NCBI GenBank assembly: GCA_023627715.1
Contig: JAMAHW010000061.1
Location: 124,001 to 188,000, forward strand
Direction of reading: 5' to 3'
Length of the DNA stretch: 64,000 nt
Origin: Periconia sp. R9002
Taxonomy: Eukaryota > Ascomycota > Dothideomycetes > Pleosporales > Periconiaceae
The notes under the pieces were generated by a model that did no database searches, was not told where the DNA came from, and saw only the letters and a program-made list of their open reading frames with translations. The position numbers were made by a program, and so were the translations under genes. Positions 1 to 11,486 of the stretch are shown in pieces. Each line of letters starts with the position of its first letter. The stretch's first letter is position 1.

Positions 1-971
1 TAAACTTTCGTTACAACAACACTATAGTTAGTCAACAAGAAGAGTTCAAAGTTTTCAGTCAAGGTGCGCGCACACCATTGAACGAGACATGGACAGCTGG
101 CACGTGACATTTTATTGAACAGGAGCACATGCCTAGATCGGTTTGATGGGGATGCTCTGCGGGGAAACCAGTGGGGCTGGCTGACTGTCACATTGGAGGC
201 TGACTGTGATCAACTTAATGGCTGCTCGGTCGCCGCAGCTGGAGGTTGGGGCTGGTTAGCTGGCTGGCTGCACATTTTCAGCTAGTCTCCGCCGCCTCGT
301 GAACAACAAGCGAGTGTGGCCCGGGCCTTGCGATATCTTGCCGATCCAAGACTACTGTCACTACAACGGACGTGGGAATTCAAAACATAAATTAATCAAT
401 CCACCCGTTAGCTAAACATCGTTAGGGGGACTTTAAAGCCAACGACTAGTCTATGTGTGCATGAACGCCAATAGCTGCAGCATCTCAACATGCTCTATGT
501 CGAAACATTGATTGTACTCTCTCTTCAGATGAACTGCCACTCACCAAAATTGTAGGTTTCTCTTATTGGCGACCTGCACGTCTACATGCATGATACGAGA
601 CGCTCCGTGACAACTTCCTTCAGCTAGCCTTGCGGTTCCAAAGCTAAATTGTGTGAAGATGCTCAGCCATCTCTCTGGTAACGAGCTGACGAACAATCCA
701 TTGGCTCCACAACAGTCTACATCCACACAGGAATTTGCGCTTCATACGAAGGATGTTCGAGCAATTGCGTAACATGAAATGCAGTCAGCGCCTGAGTTCA
801 CCTTAAGTGGCGGGGAGTGTGCAGTTGAATTTGTGGGAGGTATGTGGAGGGTTTTTCTATATAAACCGCGGAACCAAAGCACAGAATTCCTATTCATCAT
901 CCCAACATCTCAACATCTTCTTTATACAATTCTCGATTGATCTCCCAGTTTCTAAATTTTCGTTAGCAACA
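1..971. other. intergenic, no gene seen; promoter of the repeat protein
   Basis: No open frame here has family features or plausible splice partners. The last 115 bases hold a TATA box and form the promoter and leader of the gene starting at 972. Confidence 0.6.
858..865 (+). promoter_or_regulatory. TATA box (TATATAAA)
   Basis: A TATATAAA motif lies 107 bases upstream of the ATG at 972, a normal fungal TATA-to-ATG spacing once a short leader is allowed. Confidence 0.6.
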
Positions 972-1652
972 ATGCCATCTCTCAATCAATTCGCGTGGGT
1001 CAGCGGTACATCGAACTACAAGTTCGGATACAACTCGATCCCAAATATTCCCATCACGGGGTCTCCAAGTGATGCCAATCTTGTCCGTGTTGCCATGCTC
1101 TACGATGGCTCCGCGTACCGTTTCTATGCCTTCCAAGGCAGCTCTTCCAACGTACTCTACCAATACAGCTTCAACGGCTCTTCCTACGAATTCGGCCATA
1201 ACTCCATCCCCAAGCTGACTCTTGAGGGCTTCCCCTCCGATGTCGACGCCGGTAGCTTCTCCATGCTCTATGACGGTAGCAACTACCGCATCTACTTCCG
1301 TAAGCTCGGCGACCCAACGATTCTTTACCAGGGCGCTTTCGTTCCTGGCACCACTACATACAGATACGGTTACAACTCCATCCCAGAGCTCAAGGTGACT
1401 GGGTTCCCTTCCGACACCGACTGGTCGCGCTGGGCTATGCTGCACGACGGCGCAAGATACCGCATTTACGCTTTCAAGCTTGGTAGCAACACTCAGTTCT
1501 ACCAAGGCGCGTGGAATGATAGCACCTACGCTTATGCGTTCGATTCGATTCCGATTTTGAACTTGGTGGATACTCCATCCAATAGCAGCCTCCAAGATAT
1601 TTCCATGCTATATGACGGGGCAAACTATCGTCTCTATCTCCAGACGATTTAA
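972..1652 (+). CDS. four-repeat beta-propeller-like protein
   Basis: Intronless, 226 aa. The whole protein is four tandem units of about 55 residues. Each unit carries a Y-x-FGYNSIP-like stretch, then a G-x-PSD turn, then an S/A-MLYDG-x-x-YR-hydrophobic-Y stretch and a LYQ-like end. The MLYDG/MLHDG-x-x-YR core is present in all four units, near residues 42, 98, 155 and 215. Four short aromatic-rich repeats suggest a closed four-bladed propeller like hemopexin, but this fold is inferred; I do not assign a family. There is no signal peptide in this model. The frame stays open upstream to 807, but the ATG at 972 is chosen because a TATA box lies inside that upstream part and the repeats begin just after it. 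A binding or lectin-like role is only a guess. Confidence 0.85.
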   Translation: MPSLNQFAWVSGTSNYKFGYNSIPNIPITGSPSDANLVRVAMLYDGSAYRFYAFQGSSSNVLYQYSFNGSSYEFGHNSIPKLTLEGFPSDVDAGSFSMLYDGSNYRIYFRKLGDPTILYQGAFVPGTTTYRYGYNSIPELKVTGFPSDTDWSRWAMLHDGARYRIYAFKLGSNTQFYQGAWNDSTYAYAFDSIPILNLVDTPSNSSLQDISMLYDGANYRLYLQTI

Positions 1653-2308
1653 TCAATTGCAGTTGTCGGGAAATGTTTTCCTGGTGGAGGCGACAGGACT
1701 GAGGTCGATGTGCATTTTGATAGTTACAGGGTTGTCACTCCTTTTTGTAGTATTTCTTTTGTCGCGTTACTTAGTTACTGAATTTCTGAATTGCAGAAGT
1801 GGTACGGCCTTTACCATTGATTTTTTATGAAAGCGTGCCATTTACTATTTTTGTTATCAATGCGTCTTACCATCGTCTCGGAATCTGGGATAATACCTCT
1901 CGATCATGGTCATGCATTACTCCCTAGCTCTAATTCTCGTTAAATAAGCATGATTACGCACCATCAGCTGCAACGAAGGCGTACGGGGTCCTTGGGCTCG
2001 ACTTCTATACGCGTTTTCATTAATCTTCTTCATTCCAACAGACCGTACTGCAATATGTATACATAATTTGCACATAATTTGCACACCAAATGTGGAGAAA
2101 GCTTGGGATTGCCTACAATCGTTAGTTTGCGTGCTGGTCTTGCACTTAGAAGAGTTTGAATGCTGATTTATCACGATAGTTATGTGCTATTTATTTCCCG
2201 AACAGACTGTGACTGATTGCAGAGCATACGACATCACGGCCACTATCTCCCTATCTGTCATTCGCATTAACAATACAGCTAAGCGAGACGTATGTTCATT
2301 CTTTGAGT
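1653..2308. other. intergenic between convergent genes
   Basis: This stretch lies between the 3' ends of the repeat-protein gene (+) and the dehydrogenase gene (-). I see only short frames and AT-rich 3' sequence. Confidence 0.6.
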
Positions 2309-3397
2309 CTACTTTTTTTCATCCTGCGGGAATATAACGCCGCCCTGCCTTCTCGCCTCATCCAGAAGCTGCATGACTCGCAAAGTCTCAGTCCAAGGCA
2401 TAGTCCCGCGCTCCTTATGCCCAGCCGCAATCTCCAACGCCACTGCATCAGCTTCCCAATAGAATCCTCTTCCAGGCCGCTCAAATTCATATTTCTCATC
2501 TTCTTGGCCACTCTTCTTCAGTACGAAAGAGTTGGGAACCGACGCCGCCGCTCCATCCACGACAATGGTGCCTTCGCTACCCTCAATCCTGCAGAAACTT
2601 GGCGGCGTCTTCATGCCAGTCCCGGAATGCGATGACAAAATCCCTTGCCGCCCATCTTTATAGTGCAGGATCATGGAAGTTGCGACGTCTACGCCGTCTA
2701 ATAGCGATGACATGGCAAGCATCTCCGGAATTTCTGGCGCTTCTTTGACAGTGTCTCCCAATGGCGGCTCAAGTCCGATAATGCCCCACGTCAGAGAGTA
2801 AATCCCTATGTCGAGCAGAGAACTTGCTCCCAATGCCAGATTCTTCAGCCGGGAATCTGGGCCTTTAGATTGAAGGTGCTGATCCATAGCGAAGTCGCAA
2901 ATGACGCGATGCACCACGCCAATCACCTTGTCCTCATGAACGATCTTTTGAATTTTTTTGACGAGAGGGAAGAATCGAGTCCACATAGCCTCCATGACGA
3001 AGACACCCTTAGCTTTTGCAGCATCAAGAACCTCCTTGGCTTCTGAAACATTCAATGTAAATGCTTTCTCGCAAAGAACATTCTTTCCGTGGTGAATTGC
3101 GTCGAGGCAGTTCTTTTTGTGAAAAGCGTGCGGAGTGCCAATGTAAACCTCATCTACATTCGGATCGGTGTAGACTTCTTCATAGCTTCCGTATACCGTT
3201 GGTTCTGGTGAGACACTTGGGAGATGCTGTGCAACGAAACTTTTGCCTTTATCCAATGAGGATGAGCCAATAACTTGGATAATGTGGTTCGCAGCAGCAT
3301 CCTTTCGCTCAAGCACCAGATCGGCGACGAACCACGAAGAAATCAGACCCGTGGATACAATACCCCAGCGCACTTTTGTCTTCTCTTTTGAAGTCAT
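2309..3397 (-). CDS. Gfo/Idh/MocA-family NAD(P)-dependent dehydrogenase
   Basis: Intronless, 362 aa, close to the usual length of fungal trans-1,2-dihydrobenzene-1,2-diol / D-xylose 1-dehydrogenase-like proteins. The N-terminus has the Rossmann start WGIVSTGLIS. The family signature GTPHAFHKKNCLDAIHHGKN is followed by VLCEKAFTLN, containing the E-K-A/P element whose lysine is catalytic in this family, and by EAMWTRFFP. The C-terminal half is the beta-sheet substrate domain (GASSLLDIGIYSL). The family oxidises sugars, inositols or dihydrodiols with NAD(P)+; the substrate cannot be read from sequence. The frame is open upstream to 3598, but the methionine at 3397 puts the Rossmann strand about 8 residues in, as in relatives. 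It is transcribed in the same direction as the NACHT gene, 505 bp downstream of it. Confidence 0.9.
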   Translation of the reverse strand: MTSKEKTKVRWGIVSTGLISSWFVADLVLERKDAAANHIIQVIGSSSLDKGKSFVAQHLPSVSPEPTVYGSYEEVYTDPNVDEVYIGTPHAFHKKNCLDAIHHGKNVLCEKAFTLNVSEAKEVLDAAKAKGVFVMEAMWTRFFPLVKKIQKIVHEDKVIGVVHRVICDFAMDQHLQSKGPDSRLKNLALGASSLLDIGIYSLTWGIIGLEPPLGDTVKEAPEIPEMLAMSSLLDGVDVATSMILHYKDGRQGILSSHSGTGMKTPPSFCRIEGSEGTIVVDGAAASVPNSFVLKKSGQEDEKYEFERPGRGFYWEADAVALEIAAGHKERGTMPWTETLRVMQLLDEARRQGGVIFPQDEKK

Positions 3398-3902
3398 TTC
3401 GGCAAGGCAAATATGATCCGGTTCCGCCAAGACGATTTGTAGGTCTAGTGCTGAAATTGTTTTCAGGGTCCGAGACTGAGCGTTTTGAGGAAAGAGACAG
3501 AGTTTAAGCACTTCGGATAGAAAAGAACCTTTAGTTGCATATTTCATATAATGGATGAAACCTAGGTATCTGTACGGCCCAACGACTCCGTTCGACAAAG
3601 GTGTTACCCCACCACATGCGCAACGTCATCGATGTTCCCCGATAACAACCACCGCTTAATTAAGCGCCTTCCATCGTTGAGTTGCTTAGCCTTCGGGGTG
3701 GAAGAGATATGATTTCATAAGACAAAATTGAATGCGACTTTTGACAAGAACCAGCCAAATTGTAACGTACATACATAGGTACTCGTGTTTCGATCACGTG
3801 CCCAGATCATTGAAATTTCAATCTTCCGTTCATTGTACGAGTCACTAAGTATATGGTTGAATAGATTTTTAGGGAAGAATGTCCATGATTTGCCTCGATT
3901 CG
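3398..3902. other. intergenic, no gene seen
   Basis: 505 bases between two minus-strand genes: 3' flank of the NACHT gene and promoter of the dehydrogenase. A TTAATTAA palindrome sits near 3657-3664. Nothing else stands out. Confidence 0.5.
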
Positions 3903-6900
3903 CTAGGCAGTTGAATCCGTCGTTTGTACTTTTCCCCTCTCAACTTCAGCAACAAGTTCTTCCCAAGTAACACCTAACCATCTCGATATGTTTCGTGGAC
4001 CCTTTTGCTCTGAAACTTGAACTTTGATACTTTCACGATCAATTTTCCCCTTCGAAGGTCTTACATCCACAACGGTTTTCGCCCCCTTGCTAAGAAGTCG
4101 CTTCATTAACTCCGCGGCTGCAGCATTGTCCTTCTTAGAGGCATGGAGAAGTGCTGTGTAAGAGGTTTTACTTGCTTGCCAGTCAATGTCTATATTCTGC
4201 TCAAATAGAAACTCAGCAAGTTTCAGCGAACAAGTCGTTGAGGTGACATTTGATAACGCACTTTTCCAGTTACGATGATTCCAGATGTGTTTCGGGAACT
4301 CCTTCCATAATTCAAGGAGTAACTGCTCCTTGTAAGCATTTCCATCTGTCGCCGATATCATTTCTGAAGATACTGGGTACGCCGTCTTTATGCATTTGTC
4401 GATATTTTGTGAAGCCCAGCTGCACATCATATCCAACATCTCCGGATTGTCGCTCTTCATAGCGTGTAGTTGATGGCCTATTGAACCATCAATTAACTTC
4501 CTGAACCTTCTGGTAGGTGAATCCTCGTTCTCCAGTTCATCCTGAAATAAGACAGATCGAAACAGGTCTACATTGTTGCCCTCAGTAGCGCCGCTTATAA
4601 TAGCCATAACAAGATCGCGTTCATGCTGTCTCCAACTGGTCATTAGACTTACGTATACTAACAATTCAAATGATGCAGATTGCGCTACGCATATTACGAA
4701 TTGTTGTAAATCCCTATGTCTTAGACTATTAACGTATTTCTCTACTCCAATATTTTTCAGTCCCGAGATATCGTTTGCACGTGCGAGATCGAGGCAGATA
4801 TTTCCAAGGTCTTCTACACGTGTTTCTTTGATTCCATTGTAGTCGCACAGGCTGTTCTGGACATGGAAACTGTCTAAATGATCATCCCTCATTTTTCGGG
4901 ATAAGAAACCGCCTTCGTGATATTCGCAATCATCGAAAGAGCATTTCCAAGGCCTTTCGTGGCCTTTTTCATGCGTACGACGAAGGGTATGCGCATCGAA
5001 CCCATGCCTGTTGAAAGGGCAATCTAGGTAAGCACATTTGTACAACCTTTTGCCGTAATGGAGTTGGAGTGTTTTCTGGATTCCACTATCGTTATTTGAG
5101 AGAAGCCGTTCGGTCTGGTCGAAGATTTGGCACGATGTATGAGATATGTCGAGAGGGTCAAGGTTTGTCCAAAAGCCTAGATGTTGTTAGTAGCCCTATG
5201 TTCTATGACGATGACCAAACGTACGCTTTCTCAGCTGATACCCTGACTTAGGGCAGACTTTGCGAAATGAAATTGCTTTGCCAATCTGAGCGTGCAGCTT
5301 CGGATTCTGCATTTTCAGAGATTGAAAATGTGTTGCTTCGTTGTTTTGTTCCTCAAAATTTCCTGAGCCTCCGCCTCTTCCCTCAAAAAGTATCTCAAGG
5401 GGTTCAAGTAGCATGCTGGGAATGGAGTTCTTTCCATTGCCAACGATATTTTCCAATAATTCTAGCCAGTAAGACCTTGCATAGTGATGAAATCTGTATG
5501 CTCCATCGAGTACGAGCGTGGATCTAGATTCCTCGTGGATTGAAGAGTCGTGATGATGTTGACAAAGATACTGCATGCAAGATATGGTCAGACTGATTCT
5601 CGAATCTGTTGGGTCAATGGAATTGCGTATTTGAGGACTCAGAAAGTATCTGCATACCATTAGCTTTGCGATTGGCTGGGATACTCAAGGTACTTACTCG
5701 TAGACCGTAAAATGCACGTATTGCACATAGCCATCAATGACTTCGATTATTGGCCCACAAAGACGAAGAAAAGGGAGGCTCGAAGACACCTTCCAGGTAC
5801 CGTTGATTCCTTGAGCGTGAACCACCAAAGCTTGCTCGAGCTCATAGATCGTCAATGGCGTTGGGGATACGGCTATCCATCCAATGATCATTCGCGCTTT
5901 CTCCTTCGCAATCGGCGAGGGATTAGTATTTATTCGCTCTAGGACACGGCAGTATCTGTAGTATAATGAATGAGAAATTCACAATTTCCGAAGTGTAGCA
6001 CTAACGCATCGTTTAAGGTGTCGGGAAGGACTTGAAGATCGCCCATGATATCATCCGGCTCCAGGCTATCAATACTATCCAGGACGACCTTGGCGTATAG
6101 AAACATGCCTTCGTCAATGGATCAGTACGTGATCCGCATATATGCAGCTGTACTTACCTTTTGACTTTGCCACCAGAGGTGCAAGCAGGGTTTCCATTTC
6201 GTCTCGAATCTCTGTGGAGAATTGGCGCTCCTTGTACCAGTCCGATGTACGTTGTGATACGTAGGAGTGGATACCTCCACCATTATGCTCGTCTACCCTT
6301 ATTTCGGAACATTTATGTTTCATGAGACTGATGATGTCTTGTTCAGGTCGTGAACTAACTAGTAAGCGCAGCGTGTCAATCTCAGTCGATAGTTGAAGCA
6401 TTATGTTGAGGATGCGACAGCGTGCAAATCCATCGATCTCGTCCAGTCCGTCAAGAATGAGATATACAGGACCAGTGCTACACAATAGATTTTTGAAGAC
6501 ACTTTGCACAGCTTCCGGATTGCGTCGAAATTCTGGGCCACCGGAATTGCACACAATAGACTGCAGGTCGGAGTCATCGGCAGCAAGTTGAAATATGAGT
6601 GAATGCATTATTGACAGAGCTGAGATGCTTTTTGAGGCCTTGTAGCTGAGAAAGGCAAAAAGTGAGTGACCTTTCGCTTGTGCCTCATGTACTGCGACTC
6701 TAGCTAGGTGAGTTTTGCCTAGAGGACATATTAGCTTATCGTGACTGGTGTCTTTTCAGCTCAACTGACCAGATCCAGGTATCCCTTGTAGCCACAGTAC
6801 GCGAGACGATTGCTTACTTATATCGACCCAATCGCGAAACTTATCATTTTTGATCAACCACATCCCTGCGCTAGGGGATGTACGGTCGTCGAGGTGTGCC

Positions 6901-7703
6901 AGTGTTTCTTCATAAGATGGTGGTGATATATCTGTTTGGAGGCTACGATACTCCTGCCGTAAATTTGACACTTCACTCTTCTCAAAATGTTCCAGAGCTT
7001 GCTTTCTGAAGTTATACTCTGCCTGTATGTGCTCAAATCGGACTTCGTTTCTCAGCAATACGGTATGCTTGCCAATGTTTTCCGCAATCACCTTGATTTT
7101 ATCTCTCTGCCTAGGCCAAAGAGCTTCAAAAACGAACTTGAGACCTGTGCATAACTGTGTTAGCAACGTGGACCATTTAGAATTCTGCTCTCACTCACGA
7201 GTTGAGCTGAAAAATTTCAGCGCTACAACGTAGAAGTCCAGAATATCTTTGAAGAACAAGATTAGAACTTCAGATATGACCTTGTTGTTCTCAAACATAT
7301 TCGTAGTATTTTGGAACTCAGGAAGTCGTGCGCCGATCTCTTCCGCGGTATCAATAATTGCATCCATGGACTGCTTCAATGCATCTGCCCACTGCAATAT
7401 GAGCTTAATCGGTCCCCAGATAAGAGCAAGAACATCAGGCTTTGCCTGCATGAAAACCTCTATAACACTTGCGTACCCTCTTAGACCTTCTAAAAAAGGA
7501 TAGATTTTTGCCAGATGTCGCAGCCTTCCAGTACGCGCTTGCTCTGCTTGAAGTTTGTCTGTAAGGTCGTAAACCTCATCAATGGTTTTCACCTGTAGAA
7601 GCTCCCGGTAGAGCTTATCATCCTTGAGTTGTATTCGGAACTCTCGAATTGCATTCTCAAAAGCCGCTTGGAAAGATTTATCGACTTTTGTCGGGTTCGC
7701 CAT
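3903..7703 (-). CDS. NACHT-domain STAND/NLR-like protein with terminal C2H2 zinc fingers
   Basis: Seven exons: 7703-7199, 7144-6770, 6718-6158, 6108-6006, 5955-5698, 5649-5225, 5176-3903; sum 3501 nt, 1166 aa, all introns 48-54 nt GT-AG. Residues 1-200 resemble the fungal DUF7708 helical domain (ALIWGPIKLILQWA). The P-loop GIPGSGKTHL is formed across the second intron (about 288-297). Walker B is LILDGLDEID (381-390) and the sensor SSRPEQ is at 415-420. GMFLYAKVVLD and YVHFTVYEYF mark the post-NACHT winged-helix part (about 480-605). Two C2H2 fingers follow: C790, C795, H811, H815 and C821, C826, H842, H847. The C-terminus has one ankyrin-like stretch (about 1060-1090). Such proteins are NTP-driven sensors in fungal non-self recognition; the ligand is unknown. 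The ATG at 7703 has a perfect GCCATGG context. Confidence 0.88.
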
Positions 7704-8259
7704 GGCAGGATTTTTGAGAATGTGCGGAACCAGGCGCAGTCTGAGTAAAAATGCGGGGATGTTGAAAGCAAGGATGGAAAAGGCTGAGGGCTTCCATATA
7801 TTGAGCATCAGCTCAGCAGCCGCAACTGTAAGTTCTGTGGTGGCGGTGCCCAGCTGAGGTGGCATCAATAGGCGAACTGGAAGGCGTACTGGTACCAGAC
7901 CTCTGCTTACTTCGCAAAGCGATCAACATCACATTTCGAAGTGTTCCTCGAATGATCTTCCGTATAAAGTGTGCAAATATGTGTCTTTTTTTCTCTATTC
8001 TTTGGAGGGAGGGGGGAAGGGGGGAAGGGGGGAAGGGGGGGGGTTTATGTGATCTTCCGAGGTCTGTTGCGGCGTTGACTGAGGCAGAGGGTTGACCGGT
8101 GGCTGTGCAGCTGGCTCACCGGTTTTTGACCCCTGTACGCAGGAACCAACGAATTTTTTCACCCCAAGATTCATCTTGCCAAAGCACCAAAAGGATACTT
8201 GTAGTCTGTTAGTCGATTCTTCTGCGTCGCATCCAAACGCGCTCCCCACATCTCTCGCC
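7704..8259. promoter_or_regulatory. shared divergent promoter of NACHT and SNF2 genes
   Basis: 556 bases separate the ATGs of the NACHT gene (-) and the SNF2 gene (+), so both must start within it or be controlled from it. It contains a 40-nt G-rich tract. No clear TATA box was found on either side. Confidence 0.55.
8004..8043 (+). repeat. purine/G tract with AAGGGGGG units
   Basis: 40 bases consisting only of G and A, with four or more G runs of 6-10. AAGGGGGG repeats three times with an 8-base period. It fits a G-quadruplex pattern on the + strand and lies mid-way in the divergent promoter. Confidence 0.8.
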
Positions 8260-11200
8260 ATGGTCGATTATGGCAGCATGAAACGTCCTTCTCCGGTATC
8301 GCTCGCTGAGGATGTCGGGCCCAAGAGGCAGTGCCCAGCCAATCCGCTCGTACCGTAAAGTTTCCCTACATATTACAACAATCCCAATATGTTGACAGTT
8401 CGTCCAGAATCAATATCTCCTCACCCCCCTCGTACCTTCTGCCGCAACATCCAGTCGCAACTTTTAAGTCCAATGGAACTTCCCCTGCAGAGTTTGACCC
8501 TCTCGACGACTTTTCATGTCCTGTTGCTTTTGACGAAACACCATTCGTCATTTCAGACACCGGGACGTACGAACGAATAGAAGATGGTGTGAGTTCAATT
8601 GACGGTCGGTCATCTTTAGCAGAGGAAGATGTGTTGCCGCAAATATGCTTGGGCGTTGTAAGCCATCAACCCATGTATGCAATGGCCAGACCTAATCTTT
8701 TCAGGTCATTATAACAGTGAATTCAGCATCGTACGAACATGCGGGTAACAGCTTTGTCCCAGTAGAGTTAGAGCCATTTGGACACCTAGTGAAAATCGTC
8801 AACCCAAACTCTGGAGCATATGCTGGGATTATCAAATCAGCTGCAATTCTCAATTTGCTGGATGACGCTACAGTACAATTCTATGCAACGCTAACAGCAT
8901 CTGCGCATCCTTCATCTAAACCGACCCGAAATTCGTATAGTTTGATATCACGTGACTCCGAAGTTCGCATCGTTGTTGTCACTACTGGTGATGAAAAACT
9001 TCAAGTAGGTAGGAAACTTTCCGAATCAGATCACTTCCTCCAACACCCGTACGTAGAGGAATGCGGAGATCTTGAATACTCTAATCCACACTTTCTTCTG
9101 CGACCTGGCGCTACCATGCCAAAATTGCAAAATGCGGTGGGTGCCGGTCAGCAATTGAGAGCTATATCTGGCACGCTCAATGAGGTTAATAAACATCGTA
9201 TAACACGAATATTCGATGTCGCCAGTCACGATACTCCTCAATGCATCTCCCCACAAACCTTTACTAGTCCGAGGTTAAAATCGAAACTCAATCCGTAAGA
9301 TATCAACCTTGAACTAGCGCATAATGCTGTACGAAGCTGATGAGATATAGTCATCAGCTTGTAGCAGTTGCTGTGATGGTGGAGAGAGAAGGCGTCAGCG
9401 TAGAGTTTTGTCAGTTTCCTTCAATGTGGGAGACGACAAGGTATTCTGAACGATCCAAAAGGTATTTAGTACACTTATCAAATTCAGGTCTTTGTTTTTG
9501 TTCTCTTTTGACAATGAGAGGCAGGTATCGGAATTCGATCACTGGATACTACAGTGAAAACGCAGCTCCACCAATTGGCGGTTTGCTCGCAGATGTAAGG
9601 CTATGGAGTGTTCCATGATTTATCTAAGAGATGGGTATTGATAAATCCGTTAGGATATGGGACTTGGGAAGACCTTGAGCACTTTAGGGCTCATATGCTT
9701 AACCATCGATTCTAATCACAATGCCGAAAATTTAGTAAAACCAACATTGGTAGTTACAACAAAATCGAGTAAGTTTTTAAATCCTTCAACTGACTGTACC
9801 AACTCTCTAACTTTCTAGCTCTTCCGGGTTGGCTTTCCCAGATAGATCAGTAAGTATACCTGCGATGTCAAAATGTTTCTCACTCACAAGTCGCAGACAC
9901 ATACACAATGGTCAGCTTCGAACCGCAGTCTACCATGGCTCTAATCGCGATGCCAAGCGGTTAGACGAATTTGACTTGGTTCTGACGTCATATGAGACTC
10001 TGCGTTCAGAATGCGAGGCCAAGGGGCCATTGTACGATAAACAATGGTATCGCATAGTCCTTGATGAAGGTTTGTAGTTTCTTGGTTGCTTGACTCCGAG
10101 TGGTTGACTGATAATGAAGCAGCGCATCATATTCGCAACCGAAAGTCTCAAATTTTCAACGCAGTATGCTCAGTTCAATCATCTTTCAAGTGGTGTCTTA
10201 CGGGAACTCCCGTTCAAAACTCACTCGACGACTATGGTTCTCTTCTCAGCTTTCTTCGTGTCCCTGGCTTGGACACGAAGGCCATGTTTGATAAATGGAT
10301 AACAAGGCCAATCCATGAGAAAAAGCCAGAAGGGTTCAAAAGGCTGCAGATGCTTGTCCGAGCAACCTCTCTTCGCCGCACAAAGGACAGTATAGGCAAT
10401 GCGCTGAACCTTCCATCACGCAAAGAAGAGACGGAAACCGTGCTGCTCCATCCTCATGACCAGGAAATATATGATTTTTTCAAGGAGAAGGCGGCGGCTG
10501 TTGCCTTAGGTACCCAAGTATCCCCACTCACCAACGGCACACTCAAATCTTCCCAAGATGGCAGTGTTCTGTCCTTGCTCAACTTCCTGCGATTAACATG
10601 TAACCACGGCCGACATATTCTGCCAGAAACAGCTCTAGCAAGCTGGAACACTCGAGACAGACCAATGACCGATATTGATGAGGACAAGCTTAATCGCGAC
10701 AATAGCAGTGCATTCACGTATTCTGCCAAGATAATAGCATTACTTAGTAAATTGATGTCTACGCACACTGCTACATATGAAAAATATGGGCGATACCACG
10801 CCCCGAAAAGGTCAGATTGACTCCATTCTCTGTAGTTGAATCCTAACGGACTGCAGCGTGGTATTCAGTTATTGGACGAAAATGTTAGATCTGGTTCAGC
10901 GAGCACTTGACGACTTCAACTTCAAAACTTGTCGCATTGATGGTAGCACAAGCCTCGAAAAGAGAGCTTTAGCGCTTAAAAACTTCAACGACGACCCCGA
11001 CTGCTCTGTGATGCTGGCGACTATCGGCAGTGCAGGGGAAGGGTAGGTGGATTCCAACGCGGATTGCTTTTCCTCGGCGCAGGCTTCTCGCTAATCAACC
11101 AATTCAGCCTTGATCTGACGGTGGCAAACCATGTGCATTTGTTGGAGCCTCATTGGAATCCGATGGCGGAGGCGCAAGCAGTCGATCGAGTGTATCGCAT

Positions 11201-11486
11201 TGGTCAGCAGCGGGAAGTCACGGTTACACGATACATTGTCCCGAACTCCATCGAAACTGTAAGAACTGGAATCCTGAGCAAAAACTGCTAAGTAACACGT
11301 GACAGTACATTCAATGGGTTCAACAGCAAAAATTGCAAATCATAAGCAGGATTGTCGATACGGAAGAAATCACACAGGGAGAGATTGATATGGAACGTTG
11401 GAAGGTAGGTAACCCCCAAAATCAGACTAAAAAAAAAAGGCTGACTTCTGAAGCAACTGAGGGAAAACCTTGGCTGTAATGCGTGA
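8260..11486 (+). CDS. SNF2-family ATPase/helicase-like protein, no RING finger
   Basis: Thirteen exons: 8260-8354, 8399-8657, 8705-9294, 9351-9440, 9525-9594, 9654-9768, 9819-9849, 9897-10069, 10123-10810, 10857-11042, 11108-11258, 11306-11404, 11454-11486; sum 2580 nt, 859 aa. Helicase motifs in order: I DDMGLGKT (368-375), II DEAH (473-476), III LTGTPVQN (500-507), V GEGLDLT and VI QAVDRVYRIGQQ (C-terminal lobe). All are intact, so ATP-driven DNA translocation on chromatin is expected. The closest architecture is the Rad5/Rad16/HLTF group, including a long insert between FCQFPSMW and the P-loop. The C3HC4 RING that those proteins carry between the helicase lobes is absent here. The 300-residue N-terminal part is unrecognised. 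The ATG context is GCCATGG. Nuclear location is inferred. Confidence 0.9.

Noticed and set aside
963..1595. 210-codon open frame antisense to the repeat protein
   Set aside because: It is the mirror of a strongly codon-biased gene with clear protein repeats; it has no promoter or family features.
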